DNA of 12,039 nt from Chitinophagales bacterium (GCA_020631035.1 JAHDIA010000112.1:1-12039), one strand, 5' to 3'. Shown: positions 1 to 7,554, counted from the first letter of the stretch. Made by a program: numbers and translations. The notes: generated by a model not told the origin, from the letters alone.

Positions 1-876
1 TTCTTGAATGCCTTCGAGTTTGTCTACTACTTTTTGGGCAAGTGTGATGGCAAATTGCATTTTTTTGTTTTCATCCTCTTCTAATTCATTGTAAAACTTG
101 CTTTTATTGGTAAAACATTCCAATCCTTCCAAATGTCCACGATTGCCATTTACATTAAAAATTGAGCAACCTACAATACACAATTTGCTCACATTTTTGC
201 CTATAAAATCAAGTGCATATTCTGTTATCTTTTTATCTGAATGAAAGGCTGCCGATTCCAGTATCAAAATGAGATTTGCCGATTGTAGCTTTTGTTCAAT
301 TGCCTTGTTTGTTTCGCTACCAGGAGCGACCTCATCAAATAGTTGTAAGCTAAAGCGGTATTGTTTGCTGTTCATGCGCAAATGTTCTTGTAGCTTATCC
401 ATCAAACAGACTGCCTTGTCTTTTTCTTTTTTGGCATAACAGACCACCATTTTTACATCTCGACTTCTTGCCTTGTTTTGGATTTTGCTGTCGGGTTGGT
501 CGCCCACTTCCTTGCTCATAGCTTCCAAGACTTGGGCGGTTTTGAGGTCGTCGCCTTCTAGCCAGAGGGAGCGTTGGGCAAGTTCTTTGCTTTTATAGCT
601 GTCTTTGACCAATTTTAAATTGATGCCCAAACTGTCCGCCTTTTTTTCAATGTCCTTAGCGGTCTTGGAGAGGGTGTTGAGAGATTTGGCGGTATCGCTA
701 TCGTCCTCAAAGGCTTCTTGGATGACTTTTAGGAGGTTGGCATTGCCTTGTTCGTCCAACAATCCTACAATGATTTCCAAGCGGCGGGCGTTGACGGATT
801 TGCCGTATTTGGGGTGTGTAAGGAATTTGTCGAGGGCGGCTTTTGCGGCTTTGGGGTGGAGTTTTTTTGTTGGCAT
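1..876 (-). CDS. Helical N-terminal region plus divergent TIR-like domain protein (3' end beyond the window)
   Basis: An uninterrupted frame of 292 codons runs from an ATG at 876 to the window edge, so the C-terminus is missing. The start follows an A-rich stretch with no Shine-Dalgarno motif, as is usual in Bacteroidota. Residues 1-135 look all-helical and charged (for example EIIVGLLDEQGNANLLKVI) and match no family I recognise. From about residue 141 there is a TIR-like pattern: a first strand VKMVVCYAKKEKDKA, a middle LFDEVAPGSE with the D and G expected of a TIR BB-loop region, then a hydrophobic strand ANLILILESAAF. A glutamate (E219) lies near the usual catalytic site but is one residue off in my hand alignment, so NAD-cleaving activity is uncertain. 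The gene follows the TIR gene and the NACHT-WD40 gene on the same strand, which suggests a shared role. The helical part could be an adaptor region; that is inference. Confidence 0.8.
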   Translation of the reverse strand, partial: MPTKKLHPKAAKAALDKFLTHPKYGKSVNARRLEIIVGLLDEQGNANLLKVIQEAFEDDSDTAKSLNTLSKTAKDIEKKADSLGINLKLVKDSYKSKELAQRSLWLEGDDLKTAQVLEAMSKEVGDQPDSKIQNKARSRDVKMVVCYAKKEKDKAVCLMDKLQEHLRMNSKQYRFSLQLFDEVAPGSETNKAIEQKLQSANLILILESAAFHSDKKITEYALDFIGKNVSKLCIVGCSIFNVNGNRGHLEGLECFTNKSKFYNELEEDENKKMQFAITLAQKVVDKLEGIQE

Positions 877-907
877 TTTTTTAGTTGTGAGTTGTGAGCT
901 TTTCTCT

Positions 908-944
908 GTTCTTTGTCTTGATACAAAGAACCAAAAATCAAGAC
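908..944. repeat. Two overlapping, mutually exclusive hairpins upstream of the TIR-like gene
   Basis: GTTCTTTGT (908-916) is perfectly complementary to ACAAAGAAC (923-931). GTCTTGAT (915-922) is perfectly complementary to ATCAAGAC (937-944). The second stem uses the loop of the first, so only one can form at a time. The block lies 32-68 bases upstream of the ATG at 876. From memory, similar CTTGATACAAAG-type sequences recur between genes in many Bacteroidota, so this may be an interspersed repeat rather than a gene-specific regulator. Confidence 0.6.
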
Positions 945-947
945 TGT

Positions 948-1066
948 ATGCCAATCTTTACGCTTTTCCTGCATCAAATTACTAAAATGCCTAAACTCAC
1001 CTCCTGCGTCGGCTCAGACAATAGGCATTTCTTAACGCAATTTGATTTGTAAAAGCTAATTGGCAT
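948..1066. repeat. Nested 119-base imperfect palindrome between the TIR and TIR-like genes
   Basis: Four pairs of arms nest in order: ATGCCAAT 948-955 with ATTGGCAT 1059-1066, GCTTTT 962-967 with AAAAGC 1051-1056, TCAAATT 974-980 with AATTTGA 1039-1045, and AAATGCCTA 985-993 with TAGGCATTT 1022-1030. All are perfect complements, separated by internal loops of 4-8 bases, and the 28-base apical loop is GC-richer. It could form a long hairpin in RNA from either strand. It abuts the two-hairpin block at 908-944, and the two may be one composite repeat. There is no T-tract, so a classical terminator is unlikely. Confidence 0.65.
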
Positions 1067-1122
1067 AAGGTCGGTCCTTTTAATTAATCTTTTTTCTATC
1101 TCAATTGGCAAAAAACAGCAAA

Positions 1123-1653
1123 CTATAGATTCATTTTAACCTGATATTTATCCAATTTGATGTATACTTTTTGTAAAAGGTCTTGGACAAAGCGGTCTTT
1201 GTGGTGACCTCTGGTTTCATTATAGAATTTGGGGGCTTTGCCTGGCTTGGATTGATAGCGGTAGATTTGGGTTTGTTCAAGTCCGAGTAGGTCGCCAAAT
1301 GGGAAGCTAGCCAAGCCAATGGGAATGATGGCTTTGTGGATGGTGATTTTGCTTTTTTCATTTTCTCTATTGGATTCTTGGGTGATAAAGTGGGGCAATT
1401 CTTTGTCCCGAATGTATGGGCGATTGAAAAAACTTGGAGACAGTAAGAGCAAACCAAAATCGCATTCGGTGATGGCGGTTTGGATTTGTTCGTTCCAGTC
1501 TTCACCTATGGTGAGCTTTCGGTCTATCCACTGGGTAAATGTATAGTGCTTGGATAGGTAGGCGTTTTCTTGGAATGTTTCTAGGAATTCCAAGGCTAGT
1601 TTTTCATTTTTATGGGCGTAGCTGACGAAGTATTTGAGGGGTATTTTGTGCAT
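1123..1653 (-). CDS. Stand-alone TIR-domain protein
   Basis: A 176-residue protein that is almost entirely a TIR domain. Strand A is KYFVSYAHKNEK (residues 7-18). The BB-loop region is WIDRKLTIGEDWNEQI (42-57). Strand D is FGLLLLSPSFF (66-76), followed by YIRDKELPHF, in which E85 is the likely catalytic glutamate of NAD-cleaving TIR domains. No transmembrane segment, signal peptide or second domain is visible. Known bacterial TIR proteins cleave NAD+ or make cyclic ADP-ribose-type signals in anti-phage defence; activity here is inferred. I chose the ATG at 1653. An in-frame GTG at 1692 would add 13 residues, but it overlaps the -7 element of a good promoter, and the TIR fold begins right after the ATG. 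The gene sits 460 bases downstream of the NACHT-WD40 stop on the same strand, so it may supply the effector that protein lacks. Confidence 0.88.
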   Translation of the reverse strand: MHKIPLKYFVSYAHKNEKLALEFLETFQENAYLSKHYTFTQWIDRKLTIGEDWNEQIQTAITECDFGLLLLSPSFFNRPYIRDKELPHFITQESNRENEKSKITIHKAIIPIGLASFPFGDLLGLEQTQIYRYQSKPGKAPKFYNETRGHHKDRFVQDLLQKVYIKLDKYQVKMNL

Positions 1654-1691
1654 AATGTGTTGTTTTTGCTGGTTATTTGAATGTTTATACA

Positions 1692-1722
1692 CAAAATTAA
1701 ATCAAATATTTCATACTTGCAA
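1692..1722 (-). promoter_or_regulatory. Bacteroidota-type promoter for the TIR gene
   Basis: Read on the minus strand, TTG (1722-1720) is followed after 20 bases by TAATTTTG (1699-1692), an exact TAnnTTTG -7 element. Transcription should start near 1685, leaving about 30 bases before the ATG at 1653. This suggests the TIR gene can be transcribed independently of the NACHT gene. Confidence 0.5.
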
Positions 1723-1780
1723 GTGTTTTATTTCATTATTTTCATTATTATTTCACTATTGTTATTTTAAATAAAAATGT

Positions 1781-1983
1781 CCTCTCCGACATGGCACCCA
1801 AACTTGCTCGCCTACGCCCAATGGGAACGGTACCTGCTGCCGAGACACGCCTATGAAGTAAGGAGTAGTGACGGCTGACCTTAGGAAGACTAGCTGCGAC
1901 TATACTGAATGGTGTGGGGAGGGAGCAAGTATAAGTGGACAGTGGGGAGTCGCCCTCCCACGAAGGTAGAGGCGTTCCGTACA
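1781..1983 (+). repeat. Interspersed intergenic repeat, copy C (long variant)
   Basis: This GC-richer block lies in the 460-base gap between the TIR and NACHT-WD40 genes. Its left part has GCACCCAA, TACGCCCAAT (1813-1822) and GTACC (1830-1834), in the same order and near-identical spacing as copies A and B. Its right part has GGGGAG (1944-1949), then ACGAAG, then CGTTCCGTAC, with the 29-base spacing from GGGGAG to CGTTCCGT seen in copy B. About 100 bases more lie in the middle than in A and B, including GGGAGGG (1917-1923) complementary to CCCTCCC (1953-1959). No gene was found in this gap; the frame on the minus strand through it looks like a by-product of the repeat. Confidence 0.6.
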
Positions 1984-2068
1984 AGAAAAGGATAGGATTG
2001 TTGATTTCATTTTGTAACTTCCAATGGCTCTCACCTCCACGATAGGATTCGCCCTCCGTCGCTTGGGG

Positions 2069-2089
2069 ATGCTCAATAGATTTGAGCAT
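2069..2089. other. Perfect 8-bp hairpin just downstream of the NACHT-WD40 gene
   Basis: ATGCTCAA (2069-2076) and TTGAGCAT (2082-2089) are perfect complements around a 5-base loop, 25 bases past the stop codon at 2114. No run of T follows on the minus strand, so it could stabilise a 3' end but is not a textbook terminator. Confidence 0.4.
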
Positions 2090-2113
2090 GACGGCGGTTA
2101 CGGCTGGGTGGTT

Positions 2114-5100
2114 TTATTTGATTTCATCAAAATGATGTACAATTCGTTCTCCATTTTCGTCTTGCCCAACAAAACGCAAATATTCCCAGGCGTTTTCGCT
2201 TTGTGACAATAGTTTGCCTTCTCGAATGCTGGCATGGCCTTCGTTTGGGAGGTGGTAATAGGTGGTGATGGCTTTGCCTGTTTGCAAATTCCAAAGAATG
2301 GAACTGCCGTCGCTTGACCAAGACAAGGCGCGCCATTGGTCTGATAGAATGAGGCATTTTTCTACAGAATCGATGTGTCCTTTGAGTCGGTGTATGGAGG
2401 TGCCGCTTTTTAAATCCCATAGGATGAGTGTGTTGTCATCGGAACAGGACAAGGCTCGTAGTCCGTCTGCTAAGAATGCACAATAATGGACTTCGCCTAG
2501 GTGTCCTTCGAGTTCGTGTATGGCTTCGCCTTTTTCTAAATCCCATAGAATTAAGTTGTGGTCCTTGGAACAGGAGAGGGCTTGGGTTTCGTCGGGAGAA
2601 ACGCTAAAATACGCTACCTCTTCCATATGTCCTTTCATATGTTTTATTGCTTTCTTTTTTTCTAAATCCCATAGGACCAAGCCGCCGTCATCGGCACAAG
2701 ATAGAAGTTGTGATTCGTTGGCTAAGAGGGTGCAATGATTGATGTACATATAGCTTTCGTTTTCGTACCTTTTCTTCCAGTCTTCTATTTCTATCTTCCA
2801 TTCGATTAATATGCCATCTTTGGAACAGGATAAGGCTTGTTTTCTTTCTACTGCAATGGAACATTGAAGGACGCTGCTGGTATGTTCTTTGAGGTGTTTG
2901 ATGGCTTCACCACTGGCTAAATCCCATACAATCATTGTTCCATCGTCGGAGCTGGAGATGACTTGTTGTCCATCTTCTAAAAGGCTAAAATGATTGACGG
3001 CTTGGGTGTGTCCTTCTAAGGTGTGAATTGCCTTAGCGGTTTGTAAATTCCATAGGATTAAATTGCCATCGTCGGAGCAAGACAAGGCTTGTTGTTCATT
3101 GGGCAACATCATACATTGATTGATGCTTTGGCTATGCCCTTGTAGGTGATGGATGGCTTCGCCTTTTTCTAAGTCCCATAGAATTAAATTGCCATCCTTG
3201 GAGCAAGACAAGGCTTGAATTCCATTTGTAGCAACTGAACATTTTAAAACGGGACTCTTATGTCCATTCAGTGTTTTGATGGCTTTGCCACTTGTCAAAT
3301 CCCATAAGATGAGGCTGCCATCGTAGGAACAAGATAAGACTTGGGTTTCGTCTGCTACGGCTTCACAATAGCGAACAAAATTGGTATGTCCTTGCATTGT
3401 ATGGATAAGCTCACCTTTCTCCAAATCCCATAGAATCAAACTGCCATCATCGGAACAAGACAAAGCACGTTTCTCATCTGATAGGAAGGTACAATAATGG
3501 ACTGCGCTTTGGTGTCCCTTCATAATTTGAATCAAGTTTGCATGAAACAAATTCCAATAAATGACAGTCCCATCTTCTGAGCAGGACAAACCATAACTTC
3601 CGCCTGCTGTGACATCGCAATGATAGACGTGTTTGGTGTGTCCTCTCAAATGTTGTCCGCCGCCATCGTTTACACTCCACAAAAATGTTCGTCCATCATT
3701 GTAGCAAAGCATTGCATGCAAACCACCTGGGCGCATATTGGTAAAGTCAAACAATACGCAATGATTGATACAGTGCTCTTCTTTCAATGCTTGTACTCCC
3801 TCTCCACTTTCCAAATCCCATAAATTGAAGTAAAAACTTGAATAGGTCAGTACTTTTTGTTCTCCTGAAAAAACAATGTAGTCTCTCGTTGAGCTGCGCT
3901 CTCCCTTCATTGTATGAATGGCTTCTCCACTTTCCAAATCCCATAAGATTAAATTCTTATAACCCGCACAAGACAAAGCACGTTTGCCGTCGGACAAGAC
4001 TGTACAATGTTCAACATGATTGGAATGTCCTATGAGTGTTTGTATTTTTTCGCCACTTTCCAAATCCCATACAATTAGACTACGATCATCGGAACAGGAT
4101 AAGGCACGCTTTCCATCTGCAAAGACAGTACAGCGATTGATGTCCTTTTTGTGTCCTTTGAGTTTGTGGATGAGTTGACCACTTTCTAGATTCCATAAGA
4201 ATAAATTGCCATCGTCAGAGCAAGACAAAAATTTTGATTCATCTGCTAGGAGCGTACAATGGTATACACAATCATTTTCTTTGCTAAAATGATGTATTTG
4301 TTCCCCATTTTCTACATCCCACAAGATCAAGCTTTCATCATTGGCACAGGACAAAATTTGCGCTCCACCCGCCAACACATTTGCATAGCGTGCCCAAAAT
4401 GTATGCCCTTTTAGGCTTTTGATTTTTTGACCACTTTCTAAATCCCATAAGATTAAGCGGTTATCATCGGAGCAAGATACTGCCCGTTTGCCATCTGGAA
4501 AGACGGCGCAATGCTGTATGGTACGAGAGTGTTCGTCCATTGTATGAATGGCTTCCCCGCTTGTCAAATCCCACAAAATCAATTCGGTTGAACAAGACAA
4601 AGCTTGCAACTCTCCTGACAAAACAGTACAATATAATACAGAATAATCATGCCCTTTTAATCTGTGTATGATCTCGCCACTTTCTACATTCCATAGAATT
4701 AGTGTATTATCATTAGAACAAGACAAGACTCGAATGCCATCTGACAAGACGGTACAAGAGGTCACAGCTTCCTTATGTCCCTTTAAATGTTTGATGACTT
4801 CCCCTTTTTCCAAATCCCACAAAATAAAATTGGAAGCATCTTCGTCATCATCAGAGCAAGACAAAGCTCGTTTACCATCTGCTAGGATGCTACAGTAATT
4901 TACAGATTTAGAATGCCCTTTTAAATGACGGATTAATTCTCCGCTTTCCAAATTCCATAAAATCAAATGATTCTCCTTGCCCTCCGAACAAGACAAAGCC
5001 CACAATCCATCGGGTGAAATGGCACAATGATTGACTCGTTCTGTATGTCCCTTGAGCTGATGAATGGGCGTTTGGCTTTTCCAATCCCATATTGTCAAAT

Positions 5101-7357
5101 GACCATTTGTCAAAGAAGAAATGGCTCTCCATTCATCTATTTTAAACATCCCACAAAATCCCCAGTTTTGATCTGTACTCAACTGAATAAGTCCTTCTCC
5201 ACTTTGCAAATCCCAGACAATAAAACGACCATCATTTGAATAGGTAATGGCTTGTTTTTCCTCATTCAATATTATACATTCGTCTATTCCGTGTAAATGC
5301 CCTTGTATCACTTGACAGCTTAGGCTTGACTCTTCTAAGTCAGGATTTTTGTCAAGCAAAAGTGGGAACTTTTTGGGCGCATCGGTTAAGGCATTCCACT
5401 TGGATTTGGAAATGCTGGTAAAGTGCCAATCAGCCTCTTTAATTTGTATGTCTTTTGCCACTATATTGCGCATCTTTCCACTAACAAAGCTGTAACTCCA
5501 ATCGCTATGATTCAAAGAGACGTTTTGAAGCTTTACTTTGTAAAGTTGGCTATGGCTAAAATTGCTGTGGTCCCAATTGATATATTGGGCGGTAAGTTCT
5601 GTCACGACTGCCTTTTCCCATTGACTATGGCTAAGGTCTAGCGGGCGACGGGCGGTTCCTTCCAAATTCAATGTATCTATACGCAATCCTGAGAGATTGA
5701 ATGGCTGGGGTTTGCCCAAACGTTTTCTACTGGATTGATCCTTGAGGTACAAATCAAACATGAGGGAGCGACAAAGCTCACCTGTTTCGTGCATAGATAC
5801 TTTAAAATTTTCTTGAAGTAGTGTCAATTCTCCCGCTTCTTTTTGGCTTAGCAAGTCCATTACAAATTGGAAGGTTTCTGTATTGACTTTTTTTAATGCT
5901 AGAGCAGCAAAATCACCTTTTTCTAGTTTTTTGAGAATGTATTGTGCCAAGAAATACTCTTGTAAAGAGGTATGCGAAAACCCAAAATCCTTGTTCTTGC
6001 TACGAATCAATAAAGTCGCATTTTGCAAATCTTTGTAGAGGGTTTCTTCGGGAGTTTGCATATAAATCTTTCGCATTGCTGCTGTCCCATTGCTCATATA
6101 CTCACTCAAAAAGACCGAAAGCTTGTCAAAGGCAAGACGCTTTTGTGCCCCCTTCCACAAAAAGGCAGCAAGCTCCACCAAAATATCCAGTTTGATGCCA
6201 ATGGGAATCTTATGTTTTTCCTTGTCTCTTTCCAAACTTTTGGCAACCATTCGTTCATATACACTGGCAGTGGTAATGGTTTTCCTTTGCAATACCATAC
6301 TCTCCAAATCGTCTATGATTTCACTTAGAAAATCCAAGAGGACAGGCCGTTGAGACAGTTCAGCTAAATTGTGAATGGCTTGAAGATTTTGGTATATCTT
6401 TTCTGCTTCTTGTTCTAGTACTGCTTGGGAAGTTCCTGCTTCTTTTTTGCTTCGCAGCATTTCTTTCAAATACTCTTTTACCTGCTCAGTGCTAAAAGGC
6501 GATAAGACCGCACAGGTATAATCTTCTTGTAAATCAATGTGTGCCTGTCCTTGTCTTTGAAAAAAGGAGCTTTGTTCGGCTAGGGTTTTAAAATAGTCGG
6601 TTCGACAAGTCAGCAGCATTTTGTATTGGGGTTTGTCTGCTTCTTGCTTGCCCAATTTAAATTGAAAGTCGGGAATCAGTTTAAATATTTCTCCTACAAA
6701 ATACTGTTCCAATTGTAGGTCTTTGAGGTGGGTCATCACTTCATCCAATCCATCAAAAATCAAGAGGCAATTTTGAGTCTTCCAAATCTCCTGAATGTCT
6801 TGGGCTGTCAATGCTTGTTCTTCAGTTATGGCAGCTCTTGACCGTCTTTTGAGTATCACTTCTATGATTTCCCAGATGTTCATATCTCTTTTGTCCAACA
6901 ACATTTGGGTATCAAAATCCCGTAAATCGAAATACAAGGGTAAATATTGGCTAGACTCTTGGGCGTTTTGGTAGGCTTGGATTTGCTGTTTGGCAAAGGT
7001 CTTAGAGGTAAAGGTTTTGCCCATTCCATATTGTCCCAATAAAGCAAAAAGTGGCTTGCGTTCTTCTTGTAACCACTCAAACAATAATTCGAGCACTGCT
7101 TTGCCTCCACTAAAACTCACGCATCTGTCTTCCTTTAAGCTGGCAAGATTTTTTCGTACGGCTCTGTTTTCGACATAGTATTTTTCTTCGGGATGAATGT
7201 CTTTTTCCAATCGTTGAACTCGTTTTCCCAAGCGAATCTCTTCGTCTTGTTCGACTTGGTTTTGAATGGTGCTATTGGGTTGTGCTACAGCCGCCAATTG
7301 TTCCTCCAACACCTTATTGGTTTTGGTGTCATTTTGCTTCGTTTTTTTAATAGACAT
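2114..7357 (-). CDS. Giant NACHT - pentapeptide-like - 24-blade WD40 protein (NLR-like sensor candidate)
   Basis: A 1747-residue soluble protein. Residues 1-95 are polar with no effector domain I recognise. The NACHT ATPase follows: Walker A GQYGMGKT (108-115), Walker B LLIFDGLDE (198-206), sensor-1-like LLTCRT (248-253) and the C-terminal FSHTSLQEYFLA motif (460-471). Residues about 554-655 have degenerate pentapeptide-like repeats (NLSGL, DLSHS, NFSHS, SLNHS). Residues about 683-1706 are 24 WD40 repeats of about 42 residues, each close to ALSCSDDG, LILWDLESGE and LKGH, ending in a 41-residue tail. STAND NTPases with WD40 sensors are known to oligomerise on ligand binding and switch on an attached or partner effector. 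Here the nearest effector candidates are the two downstream TIR-type genes. I chose the ATG at 7357; an in-frame GTG at 7408 would add 17 unremarkable residues. No clear promoter was found. An anti-phage or self/non-self role is inference. Confidence 0.93.
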   Translation of the reverse strand: MSIKKTKQNDTKTNKVLEEQLAAVAQPNSTIQNQVEQDEEIRLGKRVQRLEKDIHPEEKYYVENRAVRKNLASLKEDRCVSFSGGKAVLELLFEWLQEERKPLFALLGQYGMGKTFTSKTFAKQQIQAYQNAQESSQYLPLYFDLRDFDTQMLLDKRDMNIWEIIEVILKRRSRAAITEEQALTAQDIQEIWKTQNCLLIFDGLDEVMTHLKDLQLEQYFVGEIFKLIPDFQFKLGKQEADKPQYKMLLTCRTDYFKTLAEQSSFFQRQGQAHIDLQEDYTCAVLSPFSTEQVKEYLKEMLRSKKEAGTSQAVLEQEAEKIYQNLQAIHNLAELSQRPVLLDFLSEIIDDLESMVLQRKTITTASVYERMVAKSLERDKEKHKIPIGIKLDILVELAAFLWKGAQKRLAFDKLSVFLSEYMSNGTAAMRKIYMQTPEETLYKDLQNATLLIRSKNKDFGFSHTSLQEYFLAQYILKKLEKGDFAALALKKVNTETFQFVMDLLSQKEAGELTLLQENFKVSMHETGELCRSLMFDLYLKDQSSRKRLGKPQPFNLSGLRIDTLNLEGTARRPLDLSHSQWEKAVVTELTAQYINWDHSNFSHSQLYKVKLQNVSLNHSDWSYSFVSGKMRNIVAKDIQIKEADWHFTSISKSKWNALTDAPKKFPLLLDKNPDLEESSLSCQVIQGHLHGIDECIILNEEKQAITYSNDGRFIVWDLQSGEGLIQLSTDQNWGFCGMFKIDEWRAISSLTNGHLTIWDWKSQTPIHQLKGHTERVNHCAISPDGLWALSCSEGKENHLILWNLESGELIRHLKGHSKSVNYCSILADGKRALSCSDDDEDASNFILWDLEKGEVIKHLKGHKEAVTSCTVLSDGIRVLSCSNDNTLILWNVESGEIIHRLKGHDYSVLYCTVLSGELQALSCSTELILWDLTSGEAIHTMDEHSRTIQHCAVFPDGKRAVSCSDDNRLILWDLESGQKIKSLKGHTFWARYANVLAGGAQILSCANDESLILWDVENGEQIHHFSKENDCVYHCTLLADESKFLSCSDDGNLFLWNLESGQLIHKLKGHKKDINRCTVFADGKRALSCSDDRSLIVWDLESGEKIQTLIGHSNHVEHCTVLSDGKRALSCAGYKNLILWDLESGEAIHTMKGERSSTRDYIVFSGEQKVLTYSSFYFNLWDLESGEGVQALKEEHCINHCVLFDFTNMRPGGLHAMLCYNDGRTFLWSVNDGGGQHLRGHTKHVYHCDVTAGGSYGLSCSEDGTVIYWNLFHANLIQIMKGHQSAVHYCTFLSDEKRALSCSDDGSLILWDLEKGELIHTMQGHTNFVRYCEAVADETQVLSCSYDGSLILWDLTSGKAIKTLNGHKSPVLKCSVATNGIQALSCSKDGNLILWDLEKGEAIHHLQGHSQSINQCMMLPNEQQALSCSDDGNLILWNLQTAKAIHTLEGHTQAVNHFSLLEDGQQVISSSDDGTMIVWDLASGEAIKHLKEHTSSVLQCSIAVERKQALSCSKDGILIEWKIEIEDWKKRYENESYMYINHCTLLANESQLLSCADDGGLVLWDLEKKKAIKHMKGHMEEVAYFSVSPDETQALSCSKDHNLILWDLEKGEAIHELEGHLGEVHYCAFLADGLRALSCSDDNTLILWDLKSGTSIHRLKGHIDSVEKCLILSDQWRALSWSSDGSSILWNLQTGKAITTYYHLPNEGHASIREGKLLSQSENAWEYLRFVGQDENGERIVHHFDEIK
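2240..5311 (-). repeat. Tandem coding repeat: 24 WD40 units of about 126-135 bases
   Basis: The sensor half of the NACHT gene is a tandem array visible at DNA level: near-copies of AAATCCCATA (the rc of the LWDL codons) and of the SCSDD codons recur about every 126 bases on the plus-strand reading. Most units are 42 residues; blades 3, 4 and 13 carry small insertions, and blades 2, 12 and 20 have diverged most. Such similar units could recombine, so the blade number may vary between strains. Confidence 0.9.
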
Positions 7358-7479
7358 TGGTGTAAGTATTGAATTGGTTTTGAGGTATAACTTCCCAGCA
7401 CACCCCACTTGAAAAGTTCAGAAGAATCAATGCACTTATTAGTACACTGATATTATCTAAATGGTTCAGATAGGACAAT

Positions 7480-7545
7480 AAAGTTGACACCTTTTAAATT
7501 TTACTAAGTAAGATGATTTTTTATACTTTTAAAGATGTCAACTTT
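7480..7545. repeat. 66-base imperfect inverted repeat upstream of the NACHT-WD40 gene
   Basis: The left arm, AAAGTTGACA then CCTTTTAAA (7480-7498), pairs with the right arm, TTTAAAG then ATGTCAACTTT (7528-7545). There is one C/T difference and one extra T, and a 29-base AT-rich spacer. It lies in the 333-base gap between trhO and the NACHT gene, 123 bases before the latter's ATG. It could be an operator, a small mobile-element remnant, or the end of the trhO transcript. No T-tract of terminator quality follows, and no target duplication was seen. Confidence 0.65.
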
Positions 7546-7554
7546 GAAAGAGTG

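Noticed and set aside
765..977. A 70-codon minus-strand frame over the start of the TIR-like gene
   Set aside because: It overlaps the TIR-like gene in another frame, begins inside the palindromic region and has low-complexity Lys/Asn/Pro composition.
1748..2089. A 113-codon frame on the minus strand between the TIR and NACHT genes
   Set aside because: It runs through repeat copy C, has low-complexity Ser/Arg-rich composition, no recognisable domain and no promoter or leader. It is better explained by the repeat.
1786..2110. Group II intron or reverse-transcriptase remnant in the GC-rich gap
   Set aside because: Some stretches recalled intron ends, but no domain V hairpin and no maturase reading frame could be identified. 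Similarity to copies A and B explains it better.
2240..5311. Periodic repeats of about 126 bases, as if a CRISPR or satellite array
   Set aside because: The period equals 42 codons and each unit encodes a WD40 blade in one continuous frame; there are no spacers.
5944..6353. Several plus-strand frames opposite the NACHT domain
   Set aside because: They are antisense to a strongly supported coding region and show no domain or start signals.
7358..7408. GTG start at 7408 for the NACHT-WD40 protein
   Set aside because: It would add 17 residues with no domain content; the ATG at 7357 begins the polar N-terminus. The evidence is modest, so the longer form is not excluded.
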